From: Candidatus Mediterraneibacter pullicola
GTDB lineage: Bacteria > Bacillota > Clostridia > Lachnospirales > Lachnospiraceae
Length of the DNA: 37,813 nucleotides
NCBI GenBank assembly: GCA_019117065.1
Contig: DXAK01000042.1
Location: forward strand, 1-37,813
Reading direction: 5' to 3'
Shown here piece by piece: positions 26,941 to 35,019 of this stretch. A program made the position numbers and the translations under genes. The notes under the pieces were generated by a model. It had not been told where the DNA came from and made no database searches. It was given only the letters and a program-made list of their open reading frames with translations. Positions within the stretch are counted from its first letter, which is position 1. Each line of letters opens with the position of its first letter.

Positions 26941-27000
26941 TGCTCCCCACTTTGTACCACTTGACACCACTTTGTACCACTTGACACCATTCTAAACCAC
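26941..27000 (-). promoter_or_regulatory. MraZ operator: six tandem decamers
   Basis: Six consecutive 10-bp units, on the minus strand of the type GTGGTACAAA or GTGGTGTCAA, with GTGG or TGGT in constant register. MraZ is known to bind such GTGG/TGGG boxes spaced 10 bp apart. The set covers the -10 box and runs on into the untranslated leader. Confidence 0.85.
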
Positions 27001-27017
27001 CTCACCCCCTTTTTCAA
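26989..27017 (-). promoter_or_regulatory. Promoter of mraZ division cluster
   Basis: Minus strand TTGAAA (27017-27012), 17-bp spacer, TAGAAT (26994-26989). The -10 box lies inside the first MraZ decamers, and the other decamers lie downstream of the expected start near 26982. Confidence 0.75.
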
Positions 27018-27084
27018 GCCCTTTTTTGATATTTTCCTTATGGTCCATTCGAAAAATCGCAATAAAAACAGCCTATTTCAGGGC

Positions 27085-27132
27085 AAAAAAAGAACATGTA
27101 GGATGGCGGACGAGCTCCGCACCCTACATGTT
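27085..27132 (-). terminator. Terminator after the DegV/small-membrane-protein genes
   Basis: Arms AACATGTAGG (27093-27102) and CCTACATGTT (27123-27132), with an inner GCGGA-TCCGC stem, and seven T on the minus strand (27091-27085). On the plus strand GTGTTTTT follows. A smaller inverted repeat TTCACAA and TTGTGAA lies at 27147-27164. Confidence 0.87.
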
Positions 27133-27212
27133 GTGTTTTTCTATTTTTCACAAACAATTGTGAATAATTTTTGTATTTATCAAAATTACTGTATTTTCCT
27201 AGAGATTACTGT

Positions 27213-27467
27213 TTATTCCACATTTGAAGTATCCGCGTAGAGATTATTCAGATACTCAGTAACCGAGTCATAATTCACCTCTGCCACCACTCTCTCTTTC
27301 CCGGACTCGTACATATCCCACGCCGAATATCCCAGCCATCCGATAAGAGCCAGAGCCGCCAGAGAAAGAACAGCTTTCCGGGCAAAGTTCATCATCTTCT
27401 GCTTGCGCATGATCTGCTTTCTGTTCGCCTTTTCCTTTTTATACCGATCCACCTTTGCCTGACTCAT
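27213..27467 (-). CDS. Small single-pass membrane protein, unknown function
   Basis: 84 residues. A strongly basic N-terminus (about 1-29, Lys/Arg/Gln-rich, coiled-coil-like), one membrane helix (about 30-48, ARKAVLSLAALALIGWLGYS), then an acidic 36-residue tail ending in NLYADTSNVE. By the positive-inside rule the N-terminus is cytosolic. It lies 60 bp after degV in the same direction and before a clear terminator, so the two are probably one transcript. GGAG is present upstream but about 12 nt from the ATG. I do not recognise a named family. Confidence 0.75.
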   Translation of the reverse strand: MSQAKVDRYKKEKANRKQIMRKQKMMNFARKAVLSLAALALIGWLGYSAWDMYESGKERVVAEVNYDSVTEYLNNLYADTSNVE

Positions 27468-27527
27468 CTCTTCATCTGCTCCTTTCCATGAATGCGCTCT
27501 GATAGAAACAGTCTACCACAATCCATA

Positions 27528-28373
27528 TCAAAGCACAACTATTATTCCACCGTCGTTGGCGTACATCGTACTAATACCCGCCGTATCTACGATGAAACTA
27601 TCCTTTACACGGATCTTATCTCTTATCATCCGTTCCACTTCTTTCGCCCTCTCCGGACAGTTGCAATGGGCAATGGCAAGGATCTTATTCCCTGTATCTT
27701 TTGCATCTTCCACAATCTGCTCCACCATCTTGGCAAGCGCTCGCTTAATCCCTCTTGCCTGCCCAAGCTGACAGATTGTCCCCTGCGGGGTGGAACCCAT
27801 AACAGGCTTGATGTTAAGAGCACTTGCGACTAGGGACTTAATCCCCGTAAGCCGCCCGTTCTTACGGAGGGTATCCAAATTTTCCAACACAAAATACGTA
27901 TTCTGCCTGTCAATATAATTTTCGACCGTGCTGACCACATCGTCAAAAGGCATCCCCTGATCTTCACACTCTTTAATCTTGCACGCAATCAAAGTTTCAC
28001 CTACAGACGCGGAACGGGAATTGAACACATAGATCCTCTTTGCCTCTCCGTCATGCTCCTCTATCCAGAGATCCTTTCCAAGCTGCGCACTGTTATAAGA
28101 ACCACTAAGTTCCGAAGAAAGTGTCACTACGTAGACCCTTTCTTCCTCCCCCGTATACAGTTCCATATATTTCTCAGGAGACGGGCAGGAAGATTTTGGG
28201 CACTCTGGGCTTGCCGCCACTTTCCGCAGAAAATCCCCCTGATCAAAGGTATCGTCATCCACGATTATGTCTCCATCCACCTGCATGCTCAGAGGCGCGC
28301 TTAAGTAAATCCCACTCTCCTTCATCTTATGCGTCAGCTCTCCACAGCTGTCTACGATAATTTTATAATCCAT
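27528..28373 (-). CDS. DegV family fatty-acid-binding protein
   Basis: 281 residues, normal length. DegV/FakB-type proteins bind a fatty acid between two domains and can present it to the kinase FakA. Seen: IIVDSCGELT at the start, TSCPSPE-type motif as KSSCPSPEKYMELY near residue 60, YVVTLSSELSGSYNSA, and the domain 2 features VLENLDTLRKNGRLTG and ALNIKPVM. The ATG at 28373 follows GAGGAG. The upstream gap (28374-28498) has a TATAAT at 28418-28413 but no good -35. Which fatty acid or partner it serves cannot be read from sequence. Confidence 0.92.
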   Translation of the reverse strand: MDYKIIVDSCGELTHKMKESGIYLSAPLSMQVDGDIIVDDDTFDQGDFLRKVAASPECPKSSCPSPEKYMELYTGEEERVYVVTLSSELSGSYNSAQLGKDLWIEEHDGEAKRIYVFNSRSASVGETLIACKIKECEDQGMPFDDVVSTVENYIDRQNTYFVLENLDTLRKNGRLTGIKSLVASALNIKPVMGSTPQGTICQLGQARGIKRALAKMVEQIVEDAKDTGNKILAIAHCNCPERAKEVERMIRDKIRVKDSFIVDTAGISTMYANDGGIIVVL

Positions 28374-28498
28374 AGTTTCTCCTCCCGGAACACAGTGTGT
28401 ATTTCACATTTCTATTATATGTAGTTTTCAATACCGCATATAATATACCATACATTTCTTGTGAAAGAAAGGATTTTCCATGAAATTTTTGTGATATT

Positions 28499-29956
28499 CT
28501 ATTCTCCTTCCAGCCTAATACGCCGTGAGATTCCCAGCGCGATCCCCATCTCCGCCATCAGGAACATGACCGCCGTGCCCCCATAACTGATAAAAGGAAG
28601 CGTAATACCGGTTGTGGGCAGCATACCTGTGACCACGGCGATATTTAAAACAACTTGAAGAGCAATATGGGCAAAGATGCCCGTCGCAATAAGGGAACCA
28701 TATAAATCCGGCGCGTTCTTTGCAATGAACATGAGCCTGTACAAAAGAAGCCCGAACAGAACCAATATAATGATCGCCCCGAACACTCCGAGCTCTTCGC
28801 AGATCACGACAAGTATCATGTCGTTCTGCGCCTCTGGGATCACACCCAGCTTCTGTGTGCTGTTCCCCAGCCCTTTCCCGAAGAATCCTCCGCTTCCGAT
28901 AGCATAAAGCCCCTGCATAACCTGAAAACTTCCAGAATCTGCCGTCGCTTCAGGATTCAGCCATGAGATGATCCTGCGCAGACGGAAGTTATCGCTATTT
29001 ACCGCAGTCACAGACAAGATGAAAATTCCGATAGCGGCCGCTGCAGCGCCCACTCCAATAATGGCAAGAAACGGCTTCGTCTTCGGATGTACGATAAAGA
29101 TCAAGATACAGGTAATCGCCATAACGATAATGGCAGTACTTAAGTTATCTGTAAGGAATAAAACGCCTCCCGACGCCACAGCGCCAAACGCGAATACCCG
29201 AATCATTCCCTCCATCGTGTATGCCTTCCGCCCAAGGCGGCATAATTCGTATGAAATAAAGAGAATGACCGCAATCTTCGTAATCTCCGCCGGCTGTAAA
29301 GTCAGGTTGCCCGGCAGACCGATCCACCGTCTCGCACCGTTTAGCTCTATTCCCAGCGGCGTCTTCACAAGCGCCATCATAATCATCGCAAATATATAGA
29401 TCTCAAACGCGAACGCCCCGTATACATGGTAGTCGATCTTGGATACAATAAACATCACCACAAATCCCGCCGCGCCAATCAGGGCCTGCTTGGAAAAGTA
29501 GTACATATCATCTCCCAGATCTGCCTGCGCTTCATAAGCGCTGACGCTGTAGAGCATGACTAGACCAAAACACATCAGGAAGATAATAACCAGCAAAAGA
29601 TCAAAATCAAAATACTGTTCTCTGGCCGTCCTTTTCCCGCTCCTTGCGATCAGCGCTCCGATCCCGCTCTGCCTCTTTGTTTTTACAGGGTGTGCCGGAC
29701 GTAAGGTGCGGCTGTCCGGAAGTGGCTTCGGCGCACGTATGACCTGACGTCTTTTATCCAAGGCTCTCTGATATCCGGCGTATCCTGAACGGATGCTCAC
29801 CGGGCGCATGGGCCTTGTATCAGACAGCGATCTGCTCCTCCCCTGATAACCAGAAGTCTTCAAAGGCTGTGTATCCCCCAGAATGTTCCTTTTCTTTTTT
29901 CTGTTCTGTTTTTCCTGTTCCCGCTGTCTGACCGGCCTGACAGTCCTGCTTCTCAT
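28499..29956 (-). CDS. SEDS glycosyltransferase (FtsW/RodA family) with long basic N-terminus
   Basis: 485 residues. Residues about 1-115 are very basic and low in hydrophobics (RTVRPVRQREQEKQNRKKKR; many Arg, Pro, Ser), a cytosolic extension absent from typical SEDS proteins. The core (116-480) has about ten helices with LMLYSVSAY-like LVMLYSVSAYEAQ, NGARRWIGLPGNLTLQPAEI, GKGLGNSTQKLGVIPEAQND and PFISYGGTAVMFLMAEMGIA. Closely resembles the SEDS gene at 17569-18654, so one may be vegetative and one sporulation-specific. It starts 8 bp after asnB, with AGGTGATA inside the asnB end. No clear terminator follows. Confidence 0.9.
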   Translation of the reverse strand: MRSRTVRPVRQREQEKQNRKKKRNILGDTQPLKTSGYQGRSRSLSDTRPMRPVSIRSGYAGYQRALDKRRQVIRAPKPLPDSRTLRPAHPVKTKRQSGIGALIARSGKRTAREQYFDFDLLLVIIFLMCFGLVMLYSVSAYEAQADLGDDMYYFSKQALIGAAGFVVMFIVSKIDYHVYGAFAFEIYIFAMIMMALVKTPLGIELNGARRWIGLPGNLTLQPAEITKIAVILFISYELCRLGRKAYTMEGMIRVFAFGAVASGGVLFLTDNLSTAIIVMAITCILIFIVHPKTKPFLAIIGVGAAAAAIGIFILSVTAVNSDNFRLRRIISWLNPEATADSGSFQVMQGLYAIGSGGFFGKGLGNSTQKLGVIPEAQNDMILVVICEELGVFGAIIILVLFGLLLYRLMFIAKNAPDLYGSLIATGIFAHIALQVVLNIAVVTGMLPTTGITLPFISYGGTAVMFLMAEMGIALGISRRIRLEGE

Positions 29957-29964
29957 ATTATCAC

Positions 29965-31845
29965 CTATCTTGTATTCACGGACGGGTGCAGCGGCTTGCC
30001 GTGTTCGAAGAATCTGTCATACCACACAAGGAAAATATATACTGTCCAGATCTTACGGCTATCGTCCGTTTTTTCGTTCACATTCTTCCCATCCCGGTGA
30101 TCGTCCAGCATCTTCATAAGCATGTCCGTATTAAAAAATTTCTTCGCCGCGCCTGAGGCAAACATCGCTCTTACCCTGTTATAATACTTCTCCTCCCTAA
30201 GCCATACGCGGATCGGGATCGGGAATCCCAGTTTCTTCTTTTCCGCCGTTTTACTGCGGATATTTCTCTCCGCTGCAGCCCTAAGGGCCACTTTTGTCTT
30301 AGGAGCCCTCACTTTATAATCCAGGGGAAGGGTTTCCGCCAGTTTCAGCACTTCTTTGTCAAGGAAAGGAACCCTCACTTCAAGAGAATTTGCCATTCCC
30401 ATTTTATCCCCTTTCATAAGTATATCATGAACCAGCCAGAGATGCATGTCTACATACTGCATTTTTGTCACAGCATCCTTATCCTGTACCCTGTCGTAAA
30501 GAGGACGCGTCACCTTCTGTATCCCCGGCGCACAGCCTTTCTTTAAGATCTTATTTGCTTCACGCTCCGTGAAAATATTCGTCGCATTGGCGAAATAACG
30601 TTCCTCCAATGTCTTTCCGTGACGCATGAGGAATCCTCTGCCTTTCATTCCACGCGGCAGACAGTATTCCGCAAACTTCCCAAGGAGACGGCGTATCCCC
30701 ATAGGAATCTTATTAAATGCCGTGTGCTCCAAAGGTTCGCAATAGATATTGTACCCGCCGAAAAGCTCGTCTGACCCCTCCCCTGAGAGAACAACCTTCA
30801 CCTTTTTGGACGCCTCCTCACTCAGAAAATACAGGGCGATCGCCGCCGGATCCGCCACGGGCTCATCCATATAATACTGGATATCGGACAGCTTATCCCA
30901 ATATTCATCCGGAGTGATGACCTTGGCGTCATTCTCCATATTGATGCTGGCCGCAAATTCCTTGGCGTCACCGATCTCGCTGTACTTTCCCTCATCAAAT
31001 CCCACAGTAAAGGTATGGTCCACCTGCCCTAAATAGGTCAGATAACTGGAATCCACTCCGCTGGACAGGTAGGATGCCACCTCCACATCACTGATCTTGT
31101 GCATCTCCACGGATTCCTTCATAACTTTCTCCACATCATCGACAACTTCCTCAAAGGATTTCTCATTATCTCCCGTGAAATGAGGTTCAAAATAGCGGGT
31201 AATCTTCATCTCACCATTTTCATATATGAAATAGTGTCCCGGCTGAAGGCAGAACACCCCTTTAAAAAATGTCTCATTTGTCGGCACAAACTGAAAAGAG
31301 AGATAGTTCCCCAGCGCATCCTCATTAAAGATCTTGTCAAATTTCGGATGCTCCATAAATGCCTTGATTTCGGAGGCAAACATCAGCGTCCCGTTCATCT
31401 GCGCATAGTAAAGCGGTTTGATGCCAAAGATATCCCGTGCTACAAAAAGGCGTTTCTTCTTCGTATCCCAGATAGCAAAAGCATACATTCCGCGGAGCCG
31501 TTTAACAAGGCTTTCCCCCCACTGTTCAAAACCGTGGATCAAAGTCTCAGAGTCTGTGCCGGACACAAACGTATGACCTGCCGCCGCAAGTTCCTCCCTG
31601 AGTTCCTGATAATTGTAGATTTCCCCGTTAAACACAAGAACCATGCTCTTGTCCTCATTGTAAAGAGGCTGATCCCCCACCGAGGAAAGATCAATGATAC
31701 TCAGCCGCCGAAACCCCAGCGCCGCATCCTCATCCACATATTTTCCCTCACTGTCCGGCCCTCTGTGGACAATTGTATCCATCATATTTACCAGTACCTG
31801 CTCTCTATCTTCTACCTCGCCGACAAAACCCGCGAATCCGCACAT
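29965..31845 (-). CDS. asnB: Asparagine synthetase (glutamine-hydrolysing)
   Basis: 626 residues. Makes asparagine from aspartate, ATP and glutamine. N-terminal Ntn glutaminase domain starts MCGFAGFVG, with Cys2 as nucleophile, followed by HRGPDSEG and VFNGEIYNYQELR. The synthetase domain has the PP-loop SGVDSS (262-267) and GEGSDELFGGY. The ATG at 31845 is chosen because Cys must follow Met directly and AAGGAG lies just upstream; an open extension of 17 codons is rejected. In this cell it might instead amidate wall peptides, as some AsnB-like enzymes do, given the adjacent SEDS gene; that is speculation. Confidence 0.96.
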   Translation of the reverse strand: MCGFAGFVGEVEDREQVLVNMMDTIVHRGPDSEGKYVDEDAALGFRRLSIIDLSSVGDQPLYNEDKSMVLVFNGEIYNYQELREELAAAGHTFVSGTDSETLIHGFEQWGESLVKRLRGMYAFAIWDTKKKRLFVARDIFGIKPLYYAQMNGTLMFASEIKAFMEHPKFDKIFNEDALGNYLSFQFVPTNETFFKGVFCLQPGHYFIYENGEMKITRYFEPHFTGDNEKSFEEVVDDVEKVMKESVEMHKISDVEVASYLSSGVDSSYLTYLGQVDHTFTVGFDEGKYSEIGDAKEFAASINMENDAKVITPDEYWDKLSDIQYYMDEPVADPAAIALYFLSEEASKKVKVVLSGEGSDELFGGYNIYCEPLEHTAFNKIPMGIRRLLGKFAEYCLPRGMKGRGFLMRHGKTLEERYFANATNIFTEREANKILKKGCAPGIQKVTRPLYDRVQDKDAVTKMQYVDMHLWLVHDILMKGDKMGMANSLEVRVPFLDKEVLKLAETLPLDYKVRAPKTKVALRAAAERNIRSKTAEKKKLGFPIPIRVWLREEKYYNRVRAMFASGAAKKFFNTDMLMKMLDDHRDGKNVNEKTDDSRKIWTVYIFLVWYDRFFEHGKPLHPSVNTR

Positions 31846-31956
31846 ATATCCGTCTCCTTTTCTTATCTCTTCAAACGATGTGACGTTGCTTTCCATAATA
31901 ATAGATAAGGAACCAGTTTCCGGTAAGCCTTTTTACCTGACCTGATCCCTTATTGT

Positions 31957-31985
31957 AGTATATCACATCTAAAAAAAGTTATCAC
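31957..31985 (-). promoter_or_regulatory. Possible asnB promoter
   Basis: Minus strand GTGATA (31985-31980), 17-bp spacer, TATACT (31962-31957), about 110 bp ahead of the asnB start and just downstream of the tRNA gene. Confidence 0.5.
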
Positions 31986-31996
31986 TTTCATATCTA

Positions 31997-32071
31997 TCGG
32001 GGTGACAGGATTCGAACCTGCGACCTCACGGCCCCCAGCCGTGCGCTCTAACCAAACTGAGCCACACCCCG
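31997..32071 (-). tRNA. tRNA-Pro (anticodon GGG)
   Basis: A full cloverleaf is readable: acceptor CGGGGTG with CACCCCG, D-arm GCTC..GAGC, anticodon stem CACGG with CCGTG and loop CTGGGGG giving anticodon GGG, T-arm with GGTTCGAATCC. The discriminator base is A and the CCA end is not encoded. It would read CCC and CCT proline codons. Confidence 0.96.
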
Positions 32072-32082
32072 CTGACTTATAC

Positions 32083-32111
32083 ATTATATATAATTTGATA
32101 TGAAATGTAAA
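32083..32111 (-). promoter_or_regulatory. tRNA-Pro promoter
   Basis: Minus strand TTTACA (32111-32106), 17-bp spacer, TATAAT (32088-32083), 12 bp ahead of the mature tRNA. A strong vegetative promoter. Confidence 0.78.
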
Positions 32112-32171
32112 GCAGATTTTTTCATCCATGCTTCTTCTGCTTTTTCATCCTTATCTTTCAGTCACTTCCGC

Positions 32172-32198
32172 ACATCTTCTTGCCAGCTCCATAATATA
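32172..32198 (+). promoter_or_regulatory. Possible mother-cell sigma promoter of cotJABC
   Basis: AC (32172-32173), a 16-bp gap and CATAATATA (32190-32198) fit the SigK pattern; CATAATAT also fits a SigE -10. The -35 is weak for SigE. In Bacillus subtilis cotJ is SigE-dependent. The sigma factor here is uncertain. Confidence 0.42.
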
Positions 32199-32233
32199 AT
32201 AGTGAGTTATTACCTAATGAAAGGAGTTGCCTT

Positions 32234-32494
32234 ATGGCAGATTATCAGAATAACATGCGCTCTATACGCCGTCCGGTACGCTCTTCCTTCTCTTCGTCAC
32301 AGACATGTCCACGCCGGATGGACGGCTGCCCGGACACAAGAGATTTCTTCCCGGACGACATCCCGCTTGCAATGGCTTATGTAAGGTGGCAGAGATGGCA
32401 GGATGTTTATGAACCGTGCAAAGCCTTCCAGCACGGAACCATATTCATGGAACTGGATAAACCGTTCCTTGGGAAGGGAGGAAAGTGCAGATGA
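32234..32494 (+). CDS. cotJA: Spore coat protein CotJA
   Basis: 86 residues. The C-terminal half carries the CotJA signature: IPLAMAYVRWQRWQDVYEP, then GTIFMELDKPF. The first 35 residues are Arg/Ser-rich with a CPRRMDGCPD pair of Cys. It belongs to the inner spore coat, made in the mother cell, and in Bacillus works together with CotJC. An AAAGGAG lies ahead of the ATG. Its TGA overlaps the cotJB ATG by the four bases ATGA, so translation is coupled. Confidence 0.92.
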   Translation: MADYQNNMRSIRRPVRSSFSSSQTCPRRMDGCPDTRDFFPDDIPLAMAYVRWQRWQDVYEPCKAFQHGTIFMELDKPFLGKGGKCR

Positions 32495-32847
32495 ATCAAA
32501 TGAATCAGATGAATCGAATGAACCGCAGGGATCAGATGAACCCATTTGACCGGATGAATCTGTCGGACCAAAATTCCCATGAAAAACAGATGAACCGCAG
32601 ACAGCTCATGGAGCATATCAACCAGGTCAGCTTCGCAGTGGATGATGTCAAACTATATCTGGACACCCATCCCTGCGATCAGGAGGCCCTCGCGTATTTC
32701 CATGAAATGAGCCGTCAGCGCAACCGGGCACTCAAAGAATACGCCGCCTCTTACGGACCGCTTACGATTGATACCGCATCAGAATCCTGTTCCGAGCGCT
32801 GGAACTGGATTAACGAGCCATGGCCGTGGCAGGAAGGAGGATGCTGA
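32491..32847 (+). CDS. cotJB: Spore coat protein CotJB with Met/Asn-rich N-terminus
   Basis: 118 residues. The family core is residues about 30-118: LMEHINQVSFAVDDVKLYLD, ALAYFHEMSRQRNRALKEYA, SYGPLTID and a C-terminal WNWINEPWPWQ. Ahead of it is a repeat-like run of MNQ/MNR units (MNQMNQMNRMNRRDQMNPFD) encoded by ATGAAY hexamers, not usual for CotJB. ATG at 32491 is chosen over GTG at 32485, which would leave only about 2 nt from the GGAGG at 32477-32482. Middle gene of the coat operon; the next start is 3 bp after its stop. Confidence 0.92.
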   Translation: MNQMNQMNRMNRRDQMNPFDRMNLSDQNSHEKQMNRRQLMEHINQVSFAVDDVKLYLDTHPCDQEALAYFHEMSRQRNRALKEYAASYGPLTIDTASESCSERWNWINEPWPWQEGGC

Positions 32848-32850
32848 TTT

Positions 32851-33447
32851 ATGTGGAATTATGAAAAAAGACTCCAATACCCGGTGAAAATCACCCAGAC
32901 AAACCCGAAAATCGCCCAAGTCATTATCTCCCAGTTCGGTGGTCCGGACGGAGAGCTGGGCGCTTCCATGCGTTATCTCGCCCAGCGGTACACCATGCCC
33001 TACAAGGAAGTGACAGGAACGCTGACAGATATCGGCACAGAAGAACTGGCTCACCTAGAGATGGTATGCGCCATCGTCTACCAGCTCACAAAAGACTTAT
33101 CCCCCGAGGAGATCGAGCGCTCTGGTTTTGCGCCTTACTACGTGGACCACACTCTCGCGCTCTGGCCCCAAGCGGCCAGCGGAACTCCGTGGAGCGCTAC
33201 CACTTTCCAGTCAAAGGGCGATCCCATCACAGATCTCCACGAAGATATGGCCGCGGAACAGAAAGCCCGCACAACCTATGACAATATCCTAAGACTGGTC
33301 AAAGACCCTGAAGTCGCTGATCCTATCCGATTCTTAAGACAGCGTGAACTTGTCCACTACCAGCGCTTCGGCGAGAGCCTGCGCATCGTTCAGGATCAGC
33401 TGGACAGCAAGAACTTCTACGCATTCAACCCGGAATTTGACAAATAA
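32851..33447 (+). CDS. cotJC: Spore coat manganese catalase CotJC
   Basis: 198 residues. A ferritin-like dimanganese catalase. Likely metal ligands are in the family spacing: Glu35 (DGELGAS), Glu65 and His68 (EELAHLEM), Glu136 (MAAEQKA) and His169 (RELVHYQRF); the 33-residue gap between the last two matches the Lactobacillus enzyme. It would remove hydrogen peroxide or cross-link coat proteins in the spore. ATG at 32851 follows AAGGAGG at 32835-32841. Last gene of cotJABC. Confidence 0.95.
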   Translation: MWNYEKRLQYPVKITQTNPKIAQVIISQFGGPDGELGASMRYLAQRYTMPYKEVTGTLTDIGTEELAHLEMVCAIVYQLTKDLSPEEIERSGFAPYYVDHTLALWPQAASGTPWSATTFQSKGDPITDLHEDMAAEQKARTTYDNILRLVKDPEVADPIRFLRQRELVHYQRFGESLRIVQDQLDSKNFYAFNPEFDK

Positions 33448-33470
33448 GAAAATATCCGTAACACGCAAAT

Positions 33471-33500
33471 ATCCGCAGAACCATGATTGGTTCTGCGGAT
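33471..33500. terminator. Stem between convergent cotJC and htrA
   Basis: Arms 33471-33482 and 33489-33500 (ATCCGCAGAACC and its complement) pair perfectly over 12 bp with a 6-base loop. Neither side has a strong T run, so termination may be partial. Confidence 0.65.
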
Positions 33501-33532
33501 AAATTATCATGTAAAATTTCTTCCCGCGGCTC

Positions 33533-34852
33533 CTACTGAAGCGTAACCTCTACGGTCTGCTCCTCAAACTCTCCATTAGACTGCGGTACTTGGATAGTGA
33601 GCGTCACTTTTTCTCCTTTGGCATAATACTCAAGCTGTTCTTGAAGCGCGTCCATACTGTCTACAGTGCTGCCGTTGATTGCGGTGATGATACAGCCTTT
33701 CGTCATTCCCGCTTTGTCAGCTCCGCCCCCGGCAGTAATCTCAATCACATATACCCCGGACGGCATCTCAATCTGCTGCGAGAAAGCATCGGAAACACTG
33801 ATTCCAGAAATGCCGATCATGCCCCGGTCAGCTTCATCCACCTTTGTCTTTGTCTCTTGATTCATCAGATTCTGAATCAAATCCGTCACATCACTGATGG
33901 GAATTGCGTAACCAATTCCTTCTACACTCGTTCCGACTAATTTCGCAGAATTGATGCCAATAACCTCGCCGTTTATATTGACAAGAGCACCGCCGCTGTT
34001 GCCACCGTTGATGGCTGCGTCTGTCTGAATCAGCTTCGCACTGCTTTCCTGTGCCTCGCCCGTCTGTCCTTCTGTCGTAGATACAGACCGGTTCAGCGCA
34101 CTAATCACGCCTGTTGTTACAGACTGTCCATAGCCAAGAGCATTTCCGATAGCGATGGCCGGCTCGCCGACTTTAAGGCTGGTAGAATCCCCCAGAGTCG
34201 CCACGCTGATCGCGCTCATCGTATCCTCAGAGATGGATTCCAAAGGAACCGAAATCACTGCCACATCATAATTCGAATCCATTCCTTTGATGTATGCTTC
34301 CACACTGGTCTCATCATCAAAAGTGACAGTCAATGTATCGCTTCCTGATACGACATGGTTGTTCGTCACAATCAGCAGCTCCTCATCGTTCTTTCCAATA
34401 ATGATGCCCGTTCCAGCTCCTTCGCTTGTTTTCTGATAAGTATCGCCAAACAAGCTTTGAACCTCCTCAACAGACATGCTTGTGATCGATACGATAGACG
34501 GCATTACCTTTTCTACTACAGCTGACACATCTGAAGTCACAACGCTGGACGATGTAGAAAGAGCCGTTCCGTTACTGATCTTGTCAGAGGACACTGACGA
34601 AGTATCCACGCCATTCTGAAGTCCTAGGAGCCTGCTGCCTATCAGATTTGATGCTAGGAACACTACACTTGAAACAACGCCGAAGAGAACCGCAAATCCA
34701 ACGATTGCCAAAGTTTTTGGCACACCGTGGCTGGATTTTTTCTCTTTCTTTGGAGGTTTCTGTCCGGCCTGTTCGCCGTTTGATCCTCCTGACTGACTGT
34801 CTCCATAGTTATAATTTTCATTTGGATTATAATAATTGTACTGATCTTCCAT
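33533..34852 (-). CDS. htrA: HtrA/DegP-type membrane serine protease
   Basis: 439 residues. A hydrophilic Asn/Tyr/Gly-rich cytosolic N-terminus (1-45), one membrane helix (about 47-69), a Ser/Thr-rich linker, a trypsin-like domain with His166 (TNNHVVSG), Asp196 (NYDVAVI) and Ser286 (NGGNSGGA), and one C-terminal PDZ domain (about 345-435). Acts outside the membrane in quality control of secreted proteins. The ATG at 34852 follows AGGTGG. It lies between a convergent coat operon and the cohesin-like gene, with a terminator upstream, so it has its own promoter; none was identified with confidence. Confidence 0.95.
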   Translation of the reverse strand: MEDQYNYYNPNENYNYGDSQSGGSNGEQAGQKPPKKEKKSSHGVPKTLAIVGFAVLFGVVSSVVFLASNLIGSRLLGLQNGVDTSSVSSDKISNGTALSTSSSVVTSDVSAVVEKVMPSIVSITSMSVEEVQSLFGDTYQKTSEGAGTGIIIGKNDEELLIVTNNHVVSGSDTLTVTFDDETSVEAYIKGMDSNYDVAVISVPLESISEDTMSAISVATLGDSTSLKVGEPAIAIGNALGYGQSVTTGVISALNRSVSTTEGQTGEAQESSAKLIQTDAAINGGNSGGALVNINGEVIGINSAKLVGTSVEGIGYAIPISDVTDLIQNLMNQETKTKVDEADRGMIGISGISVSDAFSQQIEMPSGVYVIEITAGGGADKAGMTKGCIITAINGSTVDSMDALQEQLEYYAKGEKVTLTIQVPQSNGEFEEQTVEVTLQ

Positions 34853-34938
34853 GAGACCACCTGCTTTCTTTTCTTTTTACGGTCTTATCATATCTCTGCA
34901 TTGTGACAAAATTGTGTTCAATCCTTTAACAATCATTG

Positions 34939-34999
34939 AAAAAGAGGCGCCGTATCCCGGAGAAAATACTGATCAGCATTTCTCCATGGCCGGCGTCTC
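34939..34999 (-). terminator. Terminator of cohesin-like gene
   Basis: Minus strand: GAGACGCCG (34999-34991) pairs with CGGCGCCTC (34952-34944) with one mismatch, plus an inner GGAGAAA-TTTCTCC pairing, followed by five T (34943-34939). Confidence 0.83.
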
Positions 35000-35019
35000 T
35001 GTTTTACGTAAATCTGCTT

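Noticed and set aside
26941..27000. CRISPR-like or satellite repeat
   Set aside because: The 10-bp period with GTGG cores directly upstream of mraZ fits the known MraZ operator.
28374..28498. Promoter for degV
   Set aside because: TATAAT is present at 28413-28418 but no acceptable -35 lies 16 to 18 bp upstream, so it was not listed.
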